A program made the translations under genes and the position numbers. This document shows, one piece after another, positions 8,205 to 18,102 of a stretch of 55,879 nucleotides of DNA. The DNA lies in contig NZ_BANH01000057.1 of NCBI RefSeq assembly GCF_000964465.1, positions 1 to 55,879 on the forward strand, read 5' to 3'. The number at the start of each line of letters is the position of its first letter. Positions within the stretch are counted from its first letter, which is position 1. The notes beneath the pieces are model-generated. The model was not told where the DNA came from. It ran no database searches and saw only the letters and a program-made list of their open reading frames with translations. This DNA is from Gluconobacter thailandicus F149-1 = NBRC 100600 (GTDB lineage: Bacteria > Pseudomonadota > Alphaproteobacteria > Acetobacterales > Acetobacteraceae).

Positions 8205-9215
8205 ATGAAAGCGTTCGGACATACCCGTGCGACCCGCATTGATGAAACGGATGCGCTGATAGAACTGGACATTCCTACTCCCGAGCCGGGGCCGCGGGAT
8301 GTTGTGGTTGAGATTTCGGCAGTATCCGTCAATCCGGTTGATACGAAGTTGCGTTCCGTTGCTCCCCCAGAGGGGCAGGTGCGTGTTCTGGGTTATGATG
8401 CAGTTGGTCGGGTCGTTGCGACCGGCGGCCAGGTGCGCGGGTTCCGGGCTGGTGATCGCGTCTTCTATGCTGGAAGCAGTCTGCGGCAGGGAAGCAACGC
8501 CCGTTTTCAGGCCGTTGACGAACGTCTCATTGCGCTTGCTCCTGAAAGTCTGACGGATGAGGAGGCTGCTGCGCTTCCTTTGACGGCCCTGACGGCCTGG
8601 GAGCTTCTGTTTGATCGACTGGGTCTGCGGGCAGGAGAGATGGAAAACCCGGATGCGCTGCTCATCGTCGGCGGGGCGGGCGGCGTTGGTTCCATTCTGA
8701 CACAGATCGCACGACGCCTTACGGGCCTGAAGGTCATCGCTACGGCGTCCCGACCGGAGACCGTTGAATGGTGCAAGGCCATGGGCGCGCATCATGTGAT
8801 CGATCACCGCCGGCCTCTGGATCAGGAGCTGACGCGCATTGGTATCCCGCATGTGCGATATGTGGCCGGGTTAACGGCGACGGGACAGCACAAGGACGCG
8901 ATTGTTCGTGCGCTGGCTCCACAAGGTGCGCTGGCCATGATCGATGATCCTGCCGAGTTCGACATTATGCCGTTCAAGCGCAAGTCGCTGTCCGTGCATT
9001 GGGAATATATGTTTGCGCGCCCTGTCTTCGAGACACCTGATATGGCTGTGCAGGGGCGTATTCTTGGTCAGGTCGCCTCACTGGTGGATGCCGGGCTTCT
9101 ACGCACAACCCTCCATCAGACCATCGGTCCGATCACGCTGGAAAATCTTCGTAAGGCGCATGAACTCATGGAGAGTGGCAAAGGGATCGGAAAAGCCGTT
9201 CTGTCCGGCTTCTGA
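8205..9215 (+). CDS. Zinc-independent alcohol dehydrogenase / quinone oxidoreductase
   Basis: A medium-chain dehydrogenase/reductase of 336 residues. The GroES-like part has the marker SVNPVDTKLR, and the Rossmann motif LLIVGGAGGVGSI follows. The Cys ligands for catalytic and structural zinc are missing, so it belongs to the NADPH quinone reductase-like branch of the superfamily. The ATG at 8205 has GTGGAG 6 nt upstream, which is why I prefer it over the GTG at 8193. It follows the flavin hydroxylase by 19 bp and converges with the glycosyltransferase gene. Confidence 0.9.
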   Translation: MKAFGHTRATRIDETDALIELDIPTPEPGPRDVVVEISAVSVNPVDTKLRSVAPPEGQVRVLGYDAVGRVVATGGQVRGFRAGDRVFYAGSSLRQGSNARFQAVDERLIALAPESLTDEEAAALPLTALTAWELLFDRLGLRAGEMENPDALLIVGGAGGVGSILTQIARRLTGLKVIATASRPETVEWCKAMGAHHVIDHRRPLDQELTRIGIPHVRYVAGLTATGQHKDAIVRALAPQGALAMIDDPAEFDIMPFKRKSLSVHWEYMFARPVFETPDMAVQGRILGQVASLVDAGLLRTTLHQTIGPITLENLRKAHELMESGKGIGKAVLSGF

Positions 9216-9231
9216 GACCTTTGCTTGAGTG

Positions 9232-10686
9232 TCAGGAACGAAGAAGGCTCTTCAGTTCCTGCCGCTTGTTTTCTTCCAGCTGATCGGTGAGTAACGGAAA
9301 GATAGAGACCGTCAGCCTCAGGTCTTCGCGGGACAGAGCACTGATCGTTTGCAGGGACGCTGGATGCGACAGCGCCTGAGCGGCAAACTGAAAGGCTGGG
9401 CCTGTCAGAATTTTTTGTGTCAGGGACTGGTCGGCAAGGGAAGCAAGCTCAAACAGTTCCCAGTCCTTGGCAGTCCGGCGGTCTGAAAAGACTTGCCCTC
9501 CGAGCGCTGCCGGGACTGCACCGAGGTAGTATTCCTGGTCAGCCTGACGAAGTGCCACGACGTTCCGGGTGTTGGTATAGACGATGTCGTAGGGCAGGAA
9601 ATCGAGAAGATTGGCGTCACCGTCCAAGGCGAGGGGAGCAATATTTCCCTCTTGATCCACGGCCAGAAGATAAAGGCGGCTACTTGTAGTTCCAAGGCGC
9701 AGTGCGAGAAGCGGTGTGTCCAGAAATTCCCCGGACATCACATAAGGGGTGGAATTTTTCACCCCGATCAGCCCTTTGTCCGATGTGGTGAGCGTAAAGA
9801 GTTCAAAGGCCGGAGCTTCTGATCGGGAAGTCTGTGTCAGGCTCTCCGGCAGCGCATCCAGAACACGTGCATGACACTGGCGGGCAACCTTGCGTTCCCA
9901 TTCCCGGATGGTGCTCGTGTAGCGCTGGGGAGAGGGATCATAAACATCATTGTGGTCAGCGCCGGTGAAGCCATCTACCTGAAGGGTGATATCCTTACGT
10001 TTCCGTGCCCGGTCAATGTAATGCTCCATGCTTCGAAGCTGAAAATGCAGAATTCTTGCGCCGTTCCAGTCCGGAGGATCCTGAATGATCCCTTTGGTAT
10101 CCGACCAATAAATTTCTCGTCCGGCAGGATCAACGTAGCTGTAAGGCGCGACGTCGAAGTAGTGGACATTGTACCAGTGTCTGCTCCACCGATCAGGTCT
10201 CAGGAAAGATTTGACGTGCCTGTTGATACCGTTTTCAGGTTTGTAATGGTGTGTAAAGGCGTGGAAGGCTGGCATGAGTGGCTTGGTGACATGGCCGGAA
10301 CTGCCATAATTGCACCAGTTGATACCAACTGCCCCGACCTCATCCGGAAAGCTGCCCAGGAAGTCCTGGATCGTGTCGTGGTTCTGGAGGCTCAGATATT
10401 CGTCGGCATCCAGAAAGCCGATCCAGTCAAATTCGGCTTTGAGATGTTCGAGCGCTTCAAGGTAAACCAGCCGCTGGCGGTCGACATGTGACCCGCTGCC
10501 GCCTTTGATCCGATACAGGCGAATATCGTGCACACATGCTGCATCCGTAACGAGGCGATCCATTCCGTCTGTAGAGCCATCATCAAAGAGAATGACCGTA
10601 TCGACGCCTAGCCTGACATACCATCCGAGCCATGCGAGGATATCAGAGGCCTCATCGCGGACGATGGCAACAACGGCAACTTTCAT
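9232..10686 (-). CDS. Glycosyltransferase family 2-like (GT92-type) protein
   Basis: 484 residues. The N-terminal 230 form a GT-A fold: VAIVRDEASDILAWL, the nucleotide stretch ILFDDGSTDG, and the DxD motif in GFLDADEYL near residue 90. Strongly charged RARKRKD follows the catalytic domain. The C-terminal half (about 240-484) is not recognised; it may be a second domain for acceptor binding. Close relatives act in polysaccharide or LPS assembly, but the acceptor here is unknown. It lies 16 bp after the HTH gene and is probably cotranscribed with it and mscS. Confidence 0.85.
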   Translation of the reverse strand: MKVAVVAIVRDEASDILAWLGWYVRLGVDTVILFDDGSTDGMDRLVTDAACVHDIRLYRIKGGSGSHVDRQRLVYLEALEHLKAEFDWIGFLDADEYLSLQNHDTIQDFLGSFPDEVGAVGINWCNYGSSGHVTKPLMPAFHAFTHHYKPENGINRHVKSFLRPDRWSRHWYNVHYFDVAPYSYVDPAGREIYWSDTKGIIQDPPDWNGARILHFQLRSMEHYIDRARKRKDITLQVDGFTGADHNDVYDPSPQRYTSTIREWERKVARQCHARVLDALPESLTQTSRSEAPAFELFTLTTSDKGLIGVKNSTPYVMSGEFLDTPLLALRLGTTSSRLYLLAVDQEGNIAPLALDGDANLLDFLPYDIVYTNTRNVVALRQADQEYYLGAVPAALGGQVFSDRRTAKDWELFELASLADQSLTQKILTGPAFQFAAQALSHPASLQTISALSREDLRLTVSIFPLLTDQLEENKRQELKSLLRS

Positions 10687-10702
10687 ACGGGGCTGTTTCG
10701 GC

Positions 10703-11188
10703 TCAGTTGAAATGGGTCCGCAGGAGCGGAGTGGGCGAAATGCACAGAAGGATGAAGCCGAAAATGGCCATGACCTTCAGAGCGAAGAAGACCATATGCT
10801 GGCACATTTCCCCGGTCGTGGCCATCATCATGAACGGATCAGGCAACGGGAGGTCTATCTGCGGGGCAGCCTGCAGGCGCTCCAGGGTCGCGTTGCGCTG
10901 ATTGGCCCGCTCGGCGCGGCGCCTTACCCTTTCGGTATCTGAAATGTCTGCTTTTTCGTATAGGGTGGAAAGATACGTTTCCAGATCTTCCCGACGATAA
11001 GCGGGTCGTCCGTCTGGCGTATGGGTGCGCTGTGGCCCTGCGCCCAGGATAGACAGTGTCTTGAGGCGCCGCAGGGAAAGACCAAGATAGACGGCAGCTT
11101 CCGGGGTGGCCAGCAGTCGCGAACGCAACGGCAGATGGAAAACCTGCCCGGTCGTGTTGTGCCCTGAAATGTGTGACGGCGGAGTCAT
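10703..11188 (-). CDS. HTH (excisionase/MerR-like) protein with C-terminal hydrophobic segment
   Basis: About 161 residues from the ATG at 11188; the start is not backed by a clear ribosome site. Residues about 28-78 form a winged helix-turn-helix of the HTH_17/MerR-like type (LATPEAAVYLGLSLRRLKTL, then PAYRREDLETYLSTL). A basic stretch of the type ERVRRRAERANQRN follows. The end, MVFFALKVMAIFGFILLCIS, looks like a transmembrane helix. A DNA-binding domain tethered to the membrane would be unusual. It sits between mscS (85 bp upstream) and the glycosyltransferase. Function unknown. Confidence 0.7.
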   Translation of the reverse strand: MTPPSHISGHNTTGQVFHLPLRSRLLATPEAAVYLGLSLRRLKTLSILGAGPQRTHTPDGRPAYRREDLETYLSTLYEKADISDTERVRRRAERANQRNATLERLQAAPQIDLPLPDPFMMMATTGEMCQHMVFFALKVMAIFGFILLCISPTPLLRTHFN

Positions 11189-11273
11189 GGTCCGTGTCCC
11201 GACAGTACTGACAGGAAAACCGTAATGGATGCCTGCCGGAAATGCGAGGTTTTCCGGCGAGGCATTTGATCCA

Positions 11274-13649
11274 TCAGGCAGTTGTGAGGGTGATATTCTC
11301 CGAGCCAAAGCGGCGGAACACATCAAACAGGATGGCATCCTGAACATTCCCCCCGTCCCGCGCAGACATGATGCGGACACTCAGGCTCATCGTCAGATTG
11401 AAGTTTGAAAGTGCACTGACTTTCACAGACGGAGCGGGGTTGGAAAGAACTTCGGGACGTTGCGCGGCAACTTCGATCAGCAGGGATTTTACCTTGTCCA
11501 GATCCGCGGTGCTGGGCACCTTGAAGTTCACTGTGAGGACGCTGGTCGAGCCGGAAGTCGTGCAGTTCTTCACACTGGAAGTAATAAACTGCGAGTTCGG
11601 CACGATAAGTGTCGAACCATCGCCCAGGCCGATGTCCGTGGCGCGGATACTGATGCGCTTGACGTCACCCTTGGCTCCGGCAATCTCGACCAGATCCCCG
11701 ACGCGAACCGGGCGCTCTGCCATCAGGATCATGCCGGACACGAAGTTCTGAACGATGGACTGAAGGCCGAAACCGATACCCACCGACAGGGCGCTGACGA
11801 CCCATGTCAGATTCTGGACCGACAGGCCGGCAATTGAAAGAATGCCGAGGCCGACGAGAATCCAGGAGCAGTAGGTGAAGATACTGAGAATGGATGTGGT
11901 TGCCCCGATATCCAATTGTGTGGTCGGCAGGAAGCGATCCCGGATCCAGTGCTTTGTCTGACGGATCAGATAGTAGGCGACAATGACCAGTCCAATGCAC
12001 AGAACAACGGTGTCGAGCGAGATTTTAACGCCGTGAATCGTGTTGCCGACAAACAGAAGCCGCAGCCGGTTACCGATATCGGCCATGCTGAAGCTGCCAT
12101 CCGTCTGGGCGATGGAGAAGAGCAGCAGCAGCAGCAGAATGTTGCCTAATCCGGACAGGATGACACTGATTTGAGTCAGGCGGCGGGACGAAAGACCGAG
12201 GGCGTGAAGGCGGACACTGAACCGCCCTTCCGAATTAAAGACGTGATCCAGCACGCTCCGCCAGCACAGGCCCAGCAGTATGACGATAGCCAGGCCCGTT
12301 CCGATCGACAGCAGCCACCCGTTCAGCGAGAACGCGAAAGAGACATAGCCCAGCAGGATAGCCACCAGAGAAATGCCGAAGACCAGAGACGACAGACCAA
12401 GGGCGGTGGGGGCGAACGTCCGGGTATCGTCCTGATTGCCCAGACGTCGGAAGATGTCGACGGCGCAGATGCCGACTGTCAGGGAGAAGACGATTTCCAG
12501 AAGCGTCTGAAGCGTCGGGCCGAAGACATCCTGTGTCTGGAAAGCGCGAAGAAGATTCAGGGAAAGAATGCTGAGGGCCAGCATCCAGTCCACGCCACGG
12601 AGGGCCTTTCGTTCTCCAGGGTTTCCGGCAGCCAGAACCCCCTTGCGTCCGAAGACCGGAAGGCCGGCGCCGATGATGAACCCGCAGACCGGCAGACTTT
12701 CGCCAAGCGTCAGAGCGATCGGGCCGCCTTCCACATCAAGGGCGGCGGCGCTCCAGATCAGCCAGACAATGCCGTTGAAGGCCGCGCAGACAATGCCATT
12801 GAGGGTAATAGCGAGAACACTGTTGGCCAGAGCATCTTTCACGCCACTCTCGGCAGAGGTCCGAAATCTGGCCCCCGCACGGGATAGGGCTTTGAGGGTA
12901 AACGGTGAAATGACCCCAACCAGAACCAGCGTTCCGATGCCACCGACCAGGAGCATCATCCAGTCTGCCAGAACGCCGCCTGGGTGAAGGGATGAGCGGT
13001 TCTCCGGGCGTTCGGTCAGAAGGGCGCGCCAGAATTTTGGTGCTGCCGGAGAGATCGTGCGCTGTGACAGCGCTGCCTGTTGCAGGCGGGTGCGCCGTGT
13101 GGCCACAGCCGAATTCAGTTGCTGGGCCTGAAGGCTGTAAAGCTTGGCGCGCATCAGCGCGGACTTCACGGCCTGTGAATTCTGCTGGAGGCGCGCGCGC
13201 TGGGCGGTGACGGAACTGTCCTCATTGTCCGCGGCTTTTGGGCCAAGAATCTTGAGATAGGAATCCGTAATGTCGTCATAGGACTGGACCTGAGTCAGCG
13301 CATCCTGGGTATTCTGCTGAACGCGCTGGGCCCGGGCCGAAAGGTCATCGAGTTCGCTGCTGCCGATATTGGTGTCAGCGCGATTGAGTGTGGTGAAGAT
13401 CTGCTTGAGGGTTGCAGAGCTGTCTTCAAGCTGATGGTTGATTGTATCCGCTACCGCACTCCAGCCCAGACCACCATTCGTATCTGCAGGAACTTTTTGC
13501 GGTGTGGTTTGTGTCGCTGAAGTCGCCGCTGGGGCAGCAGACGTCAGGAGAGGCACGCCACACAAGAGCGTCAGGGCAAGGAAAGCACCTCTGCGAGTGA
13601 GGCGGGTTCGCCGGGACTTTTCGGGCACTGTGGGTCTGGGCTCTCTCAT
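11274..13649 (-). CDS. Large MscS-family mechanosensitive channel with periplasmic domain
   Basis: 791 residues. A basic N-terminus and a hydrophobic core ending near LTSAAPAATS form a likely signal peptide. Residues about 60-200 are a long Gln/Ala-rich helical region of the DUF3772 type, predicted periplasmic. Many transmembrane segments run from about 225 to 610. The MscS pore helix and beta domain start near residue 608, with GIGFGLQSIVQNFVSG and the marker ERPVRVGDLVEI. It would release osmolytes under hypo-osmotic shock. The run of CAG triplets near 12121-12138 encodes poly-Leu in a membrane helix. Confidence 0.92.
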   Translation of the reverse strand: MREPRPTVPEKSRRTRLTRRGAFLALTLLCGVPLLTSAAPAATSATQTTPQKVPADTNGGLGWSAVADTINHQLEDSSATLKQIFTTLNRADTNIGSSELDDLSARAQRVQQNTQDALTQVQSYDDITDSYLKILGPKAADNEDSSVTAQRARLQQNSQAVKSALMRAKLYSLQAQQLNSAVATRRTRLQQAALSQRTISPAAPKFWRALLTERPENRSSLHPGGVLADWMMLLVGGIGTLVLVGVISPFTLKALSRAGARFRTSAESGVKDALANSVLAITLNGIVCAAFNGIVWLIWSAAALDVEGGPIALTLGESLPVCGFIIGAGLPVFGRKGVLAAGNPGERKALRGVDWMLALSILSLNLLRAFQTQDVFGPTLQTLLEIVFSLTVGICAVDIFRRLGNQDDTRTFAPTALGLSSLVFGISLVAILLGYVSFAFSLNGWLLSIGTGLAIVILLGLCWRSVLDHVFNSEGRFSVRLHALGLSSRRLTQISVILSGLGNILLLLLLFSIAQTDGSFSMADIGNRLRLLFVGNTIHGVKISLDTVVLCIGLVIVAYYLIRQTKHWIRDRFLPTTQLDIGATTSILSIFTYCSWILVGLGILSIAGLSVQNLTWVVSALSVGIGFGLQSIVQNFVSGMILMAERPVRVGDLVEIAGAKGDVKRISIRATDIGLGDGSTLIVPNSQFITSSVKNCTTSGSTSVLTVNFKVPSTADLDKVKSLLIEVAAQRPEVLSNPAPSVKVSALSNFNLTMSLSVRIMSARDGGNVQDAILFDVFRRFGSENITLTTA

Positions 13650-13759
13650 GTGGGGCTTTCACTCCTGGTATTGATGTGTCGTTTCAACGATCTGAACGGG
13701 ATCAAGGTTCAGGAAGGTCGTGTATACTTGCTGATCGGTCAGATTTTTATGTCCAGCAA

Positions 13760-13793
13760 ACAGAAAACGCCCCCGCTTTTGACGACGGAGGCG
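13760..13793 (-). terminator. Rho-independent terminator of pyrD
   Basis: On the minus strand CGCCTCCG pairs with CGGGGGCG (8 bp with one G-U) around a 10-nt loop, followed by TTTTCTGTTT. It lies 35 bp after the pyrD stop and before mscS, so mscS probably has its own promoter. Confidence 0.8.
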
Positions 13794-13827
13794 CTTGGAA
13801 AAATCTTGTGTCTGGAACCGGCCTGCT

Positions 13828-14901
13828 TCAGGCTGGGCGTAGGGTTCCATGCGCATCAGCGATTGTCTCGAATCCGTTGCGGCGCATGGCTTCAAGAAGT
13901 TCTTTTTTCAGGCGTGCAAGAATTCCCGGCCCCTGAAGAACGAAGGACGAATAGATCTGCACCATATCTGCGCCCATACGGATCCGGTCGAGAATATCGT
14001 CACCGGTTTCGATGCCACCGCACGAGATCAGGGCAATTCGTCCTTTATTGAGGCCGGAGACGACTTTCAGGACTTCACGGGAACGCAAAGCAAGCGGACG
14101 TCCAGAGAGACCACCTGTTTCCGAAGCGAAAGCACTGTGGAGGCCAGCAGGGCGGGCAATTGTGGTGTTGGTCAGGATCAGGCCTTGCGCTCCGCCCGCA
14201 ATGGCGGCTTCGAGAATGGGTTCATAAGAACTATCGTCCATGTCGGGCGCCAGCTTGACCAGAAGGGGAAGGCGGTCCGGGTTGCGGGTATTGATCGCTG
14301 CCAGCAGATCCGTGAGCATCTGTGCGGATTGAAGGTCTCGCAGGCCGGGCGTGTTGGGGGACGACAGGTTCATCGTCACGTAGTCCACATAGGGGCTGAC
14401 GCGAGAGACGAGTTCCGGATAGTCGCGTAGGGGATCGGCGCCGATCTTGTTGATGCCAATATTCGCGCCCAAAGGCACAGTCGCACCGCGGGTGCGACCA
14501 TTAGGCATCGGGCGGTGCAGGCGCGCGAGGTTACGGCAGAAGCGATCAATGCCGCAGCCATTGAACCCCATGCGATTGATGATCGCACCATCTTCCGGCA
14601 GTCGGAAGAGGCGCGGCTGTGGGTTTCCAGGCTGTGGACGTGGTGTCACGGTGCCTGCTTCCACATGACCGAATCCGAGTTTGGCAAGCGGGCGGACGGC
14701 ACGGGCATTTTTATCGAAGCCGGCGGCCAGACCAATCGGGTTCGGAAAGCGAAGACCAAATGCGCGGGTGGCCAGGGCCGGAACGTCTTTCGGGGCAGAC
14801 CCTCCAAGTCCGAGGGCCATGGAGTTTATGGCAAGCTCGTGCGCCGTTTCCGGGTCGAAGCGATGCAGGAGGGGTGTGGCCAGTTTTCCAAGATCAATCA
14901 T
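13828..14901 (-). CDS. pyrD: Dihydroorotate dehydrogenase, class 2 (quinone-linked)
   Basis: Fourth step of pyrimidine synthesis, oxidising dihydroorotate to orotate and passing electrons to ubiquinone at the membrane. The 357 residues from the ATG at 14901 match class 2 length. Visible motifs include GLAAGFDKNARAV, the catalytic-serine motif NLSSPNTPGLRDLQ, and FMN-binding SCGGIETGDD. The start has a GGAAGAG sequence just upstream; an earlier in-frame start would add 17 atypical residues. A clear terminator follows. Confidence 0.96.
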   Translation of the reverse strand: MIDLGKLATPLLHRFDPETAHELAINSMALGLGGSAPKDVPALATRAFGLRFPNPIGLAAGFDKNARAVRPLAKLGFGHVEAGTVTPRPQPGNPQPRLFRLPEDGAIINRMGFNGCGIDRFCRNLARLHRPMPNGRTRGATVPLGANIGINKIGADPLRDYPELVSRVSPYVDYVTMNLSSPNTPGLRDLQSAQMLTDLLAAINTRNPDRLPLLVKLAPDMDDSSYEPILEAAIAGGAQGLILTNTTIARPAGLHSAFASETGGLSGRPLALRSREVLKVVSGLNKGRIALISCGGIETGDDILDRIRMGADMVQIYSSFVLQGPGILARLKKELLEAMRRNGFETIADAHGTLRPA

Positions 14902-15004
14902 GGGTCTCTTCCTTACCGCAAACCGGCTCGTGGTGCACAGGGCTGGGCACAACGTGAGGGTAGAGGGGTTGGCGGCAGCATGGGGACGGGATAGACGCGG
15001 AACA

Positions 15005-15220
15005 ATGTGGGAAGAACCCTATCTTGAAACGTGTTGCCGCTCGACCCTGCACCGGTTGCTCCTTTGTGGCGATGCAGGGCGGCCAACGGGGCTACGTGAC
15101 CAGCCCTGTCTGGAACGTCTTGAGCGCATGGGGTTCGTGCGTCTGCGTGATGACGGTCGGTTCGTGATTATGGAAGCCGGTCTGGAGCGGCACCGGCTGG
15201 AAATCGGCCCGACGGCCTGA
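15005..15220 (+). CDS. Small winged-helix-like protein
   Basis: 71 residues from the ATG at 15005. The second half, LERLERMGFVRLRDDGRF followed by VIMEAGLERHRLEI, has the shape of a winged helix recognition helix and wing, of the kind seen in small alphaproteobacterial DNA-binding proteins. A weak ribosome site (GCGGA) precedes the start. It lies divergent to pyrD with about 100 bp between, and converges with the isomerase gene 2 bp away. The product is not known to me; a regulator is an inference from fold shape. Confidence 0.6.
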   Translation: MWEEPYLETCCRSTLHRLLLCGDAGRPTGLRDQPCLERLERMGFVRLRDDGRFVIMEAGLERHRLEIGPTA

Positions 15221-15222
15221 AT

Positions 15223-16068
15223 TCAGGCTTTTTGCCATGCCTGTTCCAGGCCTGCACGGGAGGCTGCAATCAGGTCGTCAAGGTCGCCATCATAGAGGCT
15301 GTCCGGCACATCGGATGAAAAGATCTCAACCGTACACGCACCCCGGAACCCGGCCTCCCAGGTGGCATGAAGCAGATCATGGAGCGGGATCAGCCCATCA
15401 CCGGGGATCAGGCGGTCTGTTGGGGAGAAGGGCGTGCGCCAGTCGCTGACCTGAAGGGCGTTGATTTTGTCTCCCGCACGGTGGATCGCAGCACAGACAT
15501 CATCCTGCTGCCAGATGTTCCAGTAATCCAGACACAAGCCCATGGCCGGGTGCCCGACGCCGTCAATGATGTCCATCGCCTGATCGATGGTCCAGATGGC
15601 GCTTTCGATATTCACAGAGGTCGGGTTCAACGGCTCCAGCGACAGGGACACGCCAAGATCGGCCGCCAGAGGGCAGAGATCCCGCAGATACCGGATGGTC
15701 TCGTCCATGACCTTATGCATGTTGCCGGCTGGTGGCGCACCCGTATTGGTGACGAAAACGGTGCCGGGCGCATAGGGCGCAAGTGTCTGAAGACTTTTTC
15801 TGAGCCGCGCGACCCGCTGTGCCGGTTCGGACGGTTGTGGAGCCATCCGGCTCTCGAAGAATGTGCGCACGGACGGCTGGATGGCGCTGATGACCATCCC
15901 GCTGCTGGCAGCCAGGGTCATCTGTTCATGGATGCGCGCAGGGTCCAGCTTCGCCTCACAGATCTCGATCGCCTGAACACCTGCAGCCTTATAGTGTGCA
16001 ACATCTTCTTCGAAGGACCAGGGCTGGGTGGTGAATTCGTTCATGCCGAACAGAAAAGGCAGGGACAT
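15223..16068 (-). CDS. Sugar phosphate isomerase/epimerase (xylose isomerase-like TIM barrel)
   Basis: 281 residues with the AP-endonuclease-2 type TIM-barrel pattern: FSFEEDV-like N-terminus (WSFEEDVAHYKAAGVQAIEI), metal ligands in SLEPLNP, LCLDYWNIW, and the C-terminal CTVEIFS. Related enzymes isomerise or epimerise keto-sugars or inositol derivatives using divalent metal. The substrate cannot be deduced. It follows an alpha/beta hydrolase gene by 4 nt, so the two form an operon. Confidence 0.85.
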   Translation of the reverse strand: MSLPFLFGMNEFTTQPWSFEEDVAHYKAAGVQAIEICEAKLDPARIHEQMTLAASSGMVISAIQPSVRTFFESRMAPQPSEPAQRVARLRKSLQTLAPYAPGTVFVTNTGAPPAGNMHKVMDETIRYLRDLCPLAADLGVSLSLEPLNPTSVNIESAIWTIDQAMDIIDGVGHPAMGLCLDYWNIWQQDDVCAAIHRAGDKINALQVSDWRTPFSPTDRLIPGDGLIPLHDLLHATWEAGFRGACTVEIFSSDVPDSLYDGDLDDLIAASRAGLEQAWQKA

Positions 16069-16072
16069 GGGA

Positions 16073-16882
16073 TCAGCCTTTCAGGAACTCGATGACGGTC
16101 CGGTTGAATTTCTCCGTTTCATCAATGAACACCATATGGGCGCTGTCCTTGAAGAAAACGGCTTCACAGTTCGGCATATGATCTGCCACCCATGCGGGCC
16201 CGCCTGCGAGGAGGATATTGTCTTTCTCGGCCACCATCATGAGAGAGCGCAGACCGAGATGCGGCAGAACGTCTCGCCAGTCCTGGGTTGTATGATCCGC
16301 CATCATGGCAGAGCGGGCATAGTCGGGGCTGGCGGCCATTTCACGCAGGAGAAAGGTTTTCTCCTCCTTCGGAATCTCATGACTCAGGCAGTCCGCCAGA
16401 TTGTTTTGGTCGAAATTTTCGGAATCGAGAAAAACCTGCTGCTGGAGGTAGGCCAGTCCGGCCTGATCATAGCAGGTGGCGTGGCCGAGCTTCCATTCCG
16501 GAGAATAATACTGTTTGGGTGTCTGCTGCACGAAGATAGCGCTTCGAAGGCGTTCCTGTCCGAACAGCTCCAGATAGGACCAGATGACCGGACAGCCGAT
16601 GGACCATCCCAGCACCGTGGCATCCTGAAGGTTCAATGCTCCGATAAGGTCCCGCAAATCAGCTGCAAGGCGCGCTATGCGGTAACCATGTTTCGGTTTG
16701 TCCGAGCGTCCATGCCCGCGAAGATCCATGGTGATGACACGAGCGTGTTCGGACAAAGCTTCAACATTGCGATGGAAAAACCGACCCGAAAACGTCCACC
16801 CATGGATCATGACCAGAGGGCGTCCGTGCCCCTGCTCTTCGTAATGGATACGCGTTCCGTCGGTCGCGGTGATGTGGGGCAT
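16073..16882 (-). CDS. Alpha/beta hydrolase
   Basis: 269 residues with the complete fold signature: oxyanion region MIHGWTFSGRFF, strand/turn DLRGHGRSDKP, nucleophile elbow GWSIGC (Ser), and catalytic His in DSAHMVFID. Esterase, lactonase or C-C hydrolase activities are all possible. Pairing with the sugar isomerase gene suggests a small catabolic unit, perhaps lactone opening followed by isomerisation; that is inference only. The upstream dusB gene is divergent. Confidence 0.88.
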   Translation of the reverse strand: MPHITATDGTRIHYEEQGHGRPLVMIHGWTFSGRFFHRNVEALSEHARVITMDLRGHGRSDKPKHGYRIARLAADLRDLIGALNLQDATVLGWSIGCPVIWSYLELFGQERLRSAIFVQQTPKQYYSPEWKLGHATCYDQAGLAYLQQQVFLDSENFDQNNLADCLSHEIPKEEKTFLLREMAASPDYARSAMMADHTTQDWRDVLPHLGLRSLMMVAEKDNILLAGGPAWVADHMPNCEAVFFKDSAHMVFIDETEKFNRTVIEFLKG

Positions 16883-17010
16883 GGGAACTTCCTGCGTTGC
16901 CTTGCTGGGGATGGAAGAGGTGCTATGTCATAGCGTTTCAGAGGCGTTAACGGTTTCGTGGCAAAGGAGCGTTTGCGCTTGCGCGGACGCATCGGTAAAT
17001 TGATGGTGTC

Positions 17011-18102
17011 ATGACAGCTTCCTCCTCTTCTGCTCCCCCGAACCGCGTTCTCGCGCCGATTGATCTTGGCCAGGGTGTGGTGATCGAAGACCCGGTGATC
17101 CTCGCTCCGCTTTCGGGCGTGACGGATCTGCCGTTTCGTCAGCTTGCGCGCGATCTGGGCGCCGGGCTGGTCGTTTCGGAAATGATCGCGTCCTGGGCGA
17201 TGATCCGGGAAAACGAGAACACCATGCGGATGGCGCGTTCGGCTGATAACGGCCCGAATGCGGTTCAGCTTGCCGGGTGCGATCCGGAGGCGATGGCACA
17301 GGCTGCGAAGATTGCGGTTGATGGCGGTGCAAACCTCATCGACATCAATTTCGGCTGCCCTGTAAAGAAGGTCGCGATTGGCCAGATGGCCGGCTCTGCC
17401 CTGATGCGTGACGAAGTGCAGGCGGGAAAGATTCTTGAGGCCACGGTGCGGGCTGTGAATGTTCCCGTGACGCTCAAGATGCGGATGGGCTGGGATCACA
17501 ATTCCCTCAATGCACCACGCCTTGCGAAAATTGCGGAAGAGAGCGGGATCCGCCTTGTGACGGTTCATGGGCGTACGCGCCAGATGTTCTATAATGGGAC
17601 GGCAGACTGGCGTTTCGTAAAGACCGTAAAGGATGCTGTAGGCCTGCCTGTTATCGTGAATGGCGACATCAACACGATCCGTGATGCGCGTGAGGCTTTG
17701 CATCAGTCTGGTGCAGATGGCGTGATGATTGGGCGAGGATGCTATGGCCGACCGTGGTTTACGGCGCAGGTGGCTCAGTCCCTGAAAACGGGGCAGGATG
17801 TTCCGGACCCGGATCTGGTAACGGAAAAATCTATTGCCCTGCGCCATTACCGCATGATGCTCGATCATTTCGGGGAGCGTCCAGGCCTGCGTCTCGCGCG
17901 CAAGCATGTGTCCTGGTACTCCGCAGGTTTGCCAGGGTCTGCCACGTTCCGGTCCGCCATCAACCGTGTGGATAATGCACCGGAAGCGATTGGCGTGATG
18001 GAAGAGTTCTACGACCGGCATATCGAAGCAGGGGTGGTAAGGGATCGTGAAAACGGACCTGCTGGCAGTATGCCGCGTGATGGATGCAGTGAGGCGGCTT
18101 GA
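17011..18102 (+). CDS. dusB: tRNA-dihydrouridine synthase (NifR3 type)
   Basis: 363 residues. FMN enzyme that reduces uridines in the tRNA D-loop. Motifs: [20 protein letters not shown] at the N-terminus, catalytic Cys116 in [18 protein letters not shown], and GDINT and GRGCYGRPW for FMN phosphate. It is the classic first gene of the alphaproteobacterial nifR3-ntrB-ntrC-ntrY-ntrX locus, here followed after 45 bp by a reduced ntrC-like gene. The C-terminal 25 residues are unrelated to the core. Confidence 0.96.
   Translation: MTASSSSAPPNRVLAPIDLGQGVVIEDPVILAPLSGVTDLPFRQLARDLGAGLVVSEMIASWAMIRENENTMRMARSADNGPNAVQLAGCDPEAMAQAAKIAVDGGANLIDINFGCPVKKVAIGQMAGSALMRDEVQAGKILEATVRAVNVPVTLKMRMGWDHNSLNAPRLAKIAEESGIRLVTVHGRTRQMFYNGTADWRFVKTVKDAVGLPVIVNGDINTIRDAREALHQSGADGVMIGRGCYGRPWFTAQVAQSLKTGQDVPDPDLVTEKSIALRHYRMMLDHFGERPGLRLARKHVSWYSAGLPGSATFRSAINRVDNAPEAIGVMEEFYDRHIEAGVVRDRENGPAGSMPRDGCSEAA

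Noticed and set aside
12118-12138. Run of CAG triplets
   Set aside because: It encodes successive Leu codons in a membrane helix of the MscS protein, so is coding bias rather than a repeat element.
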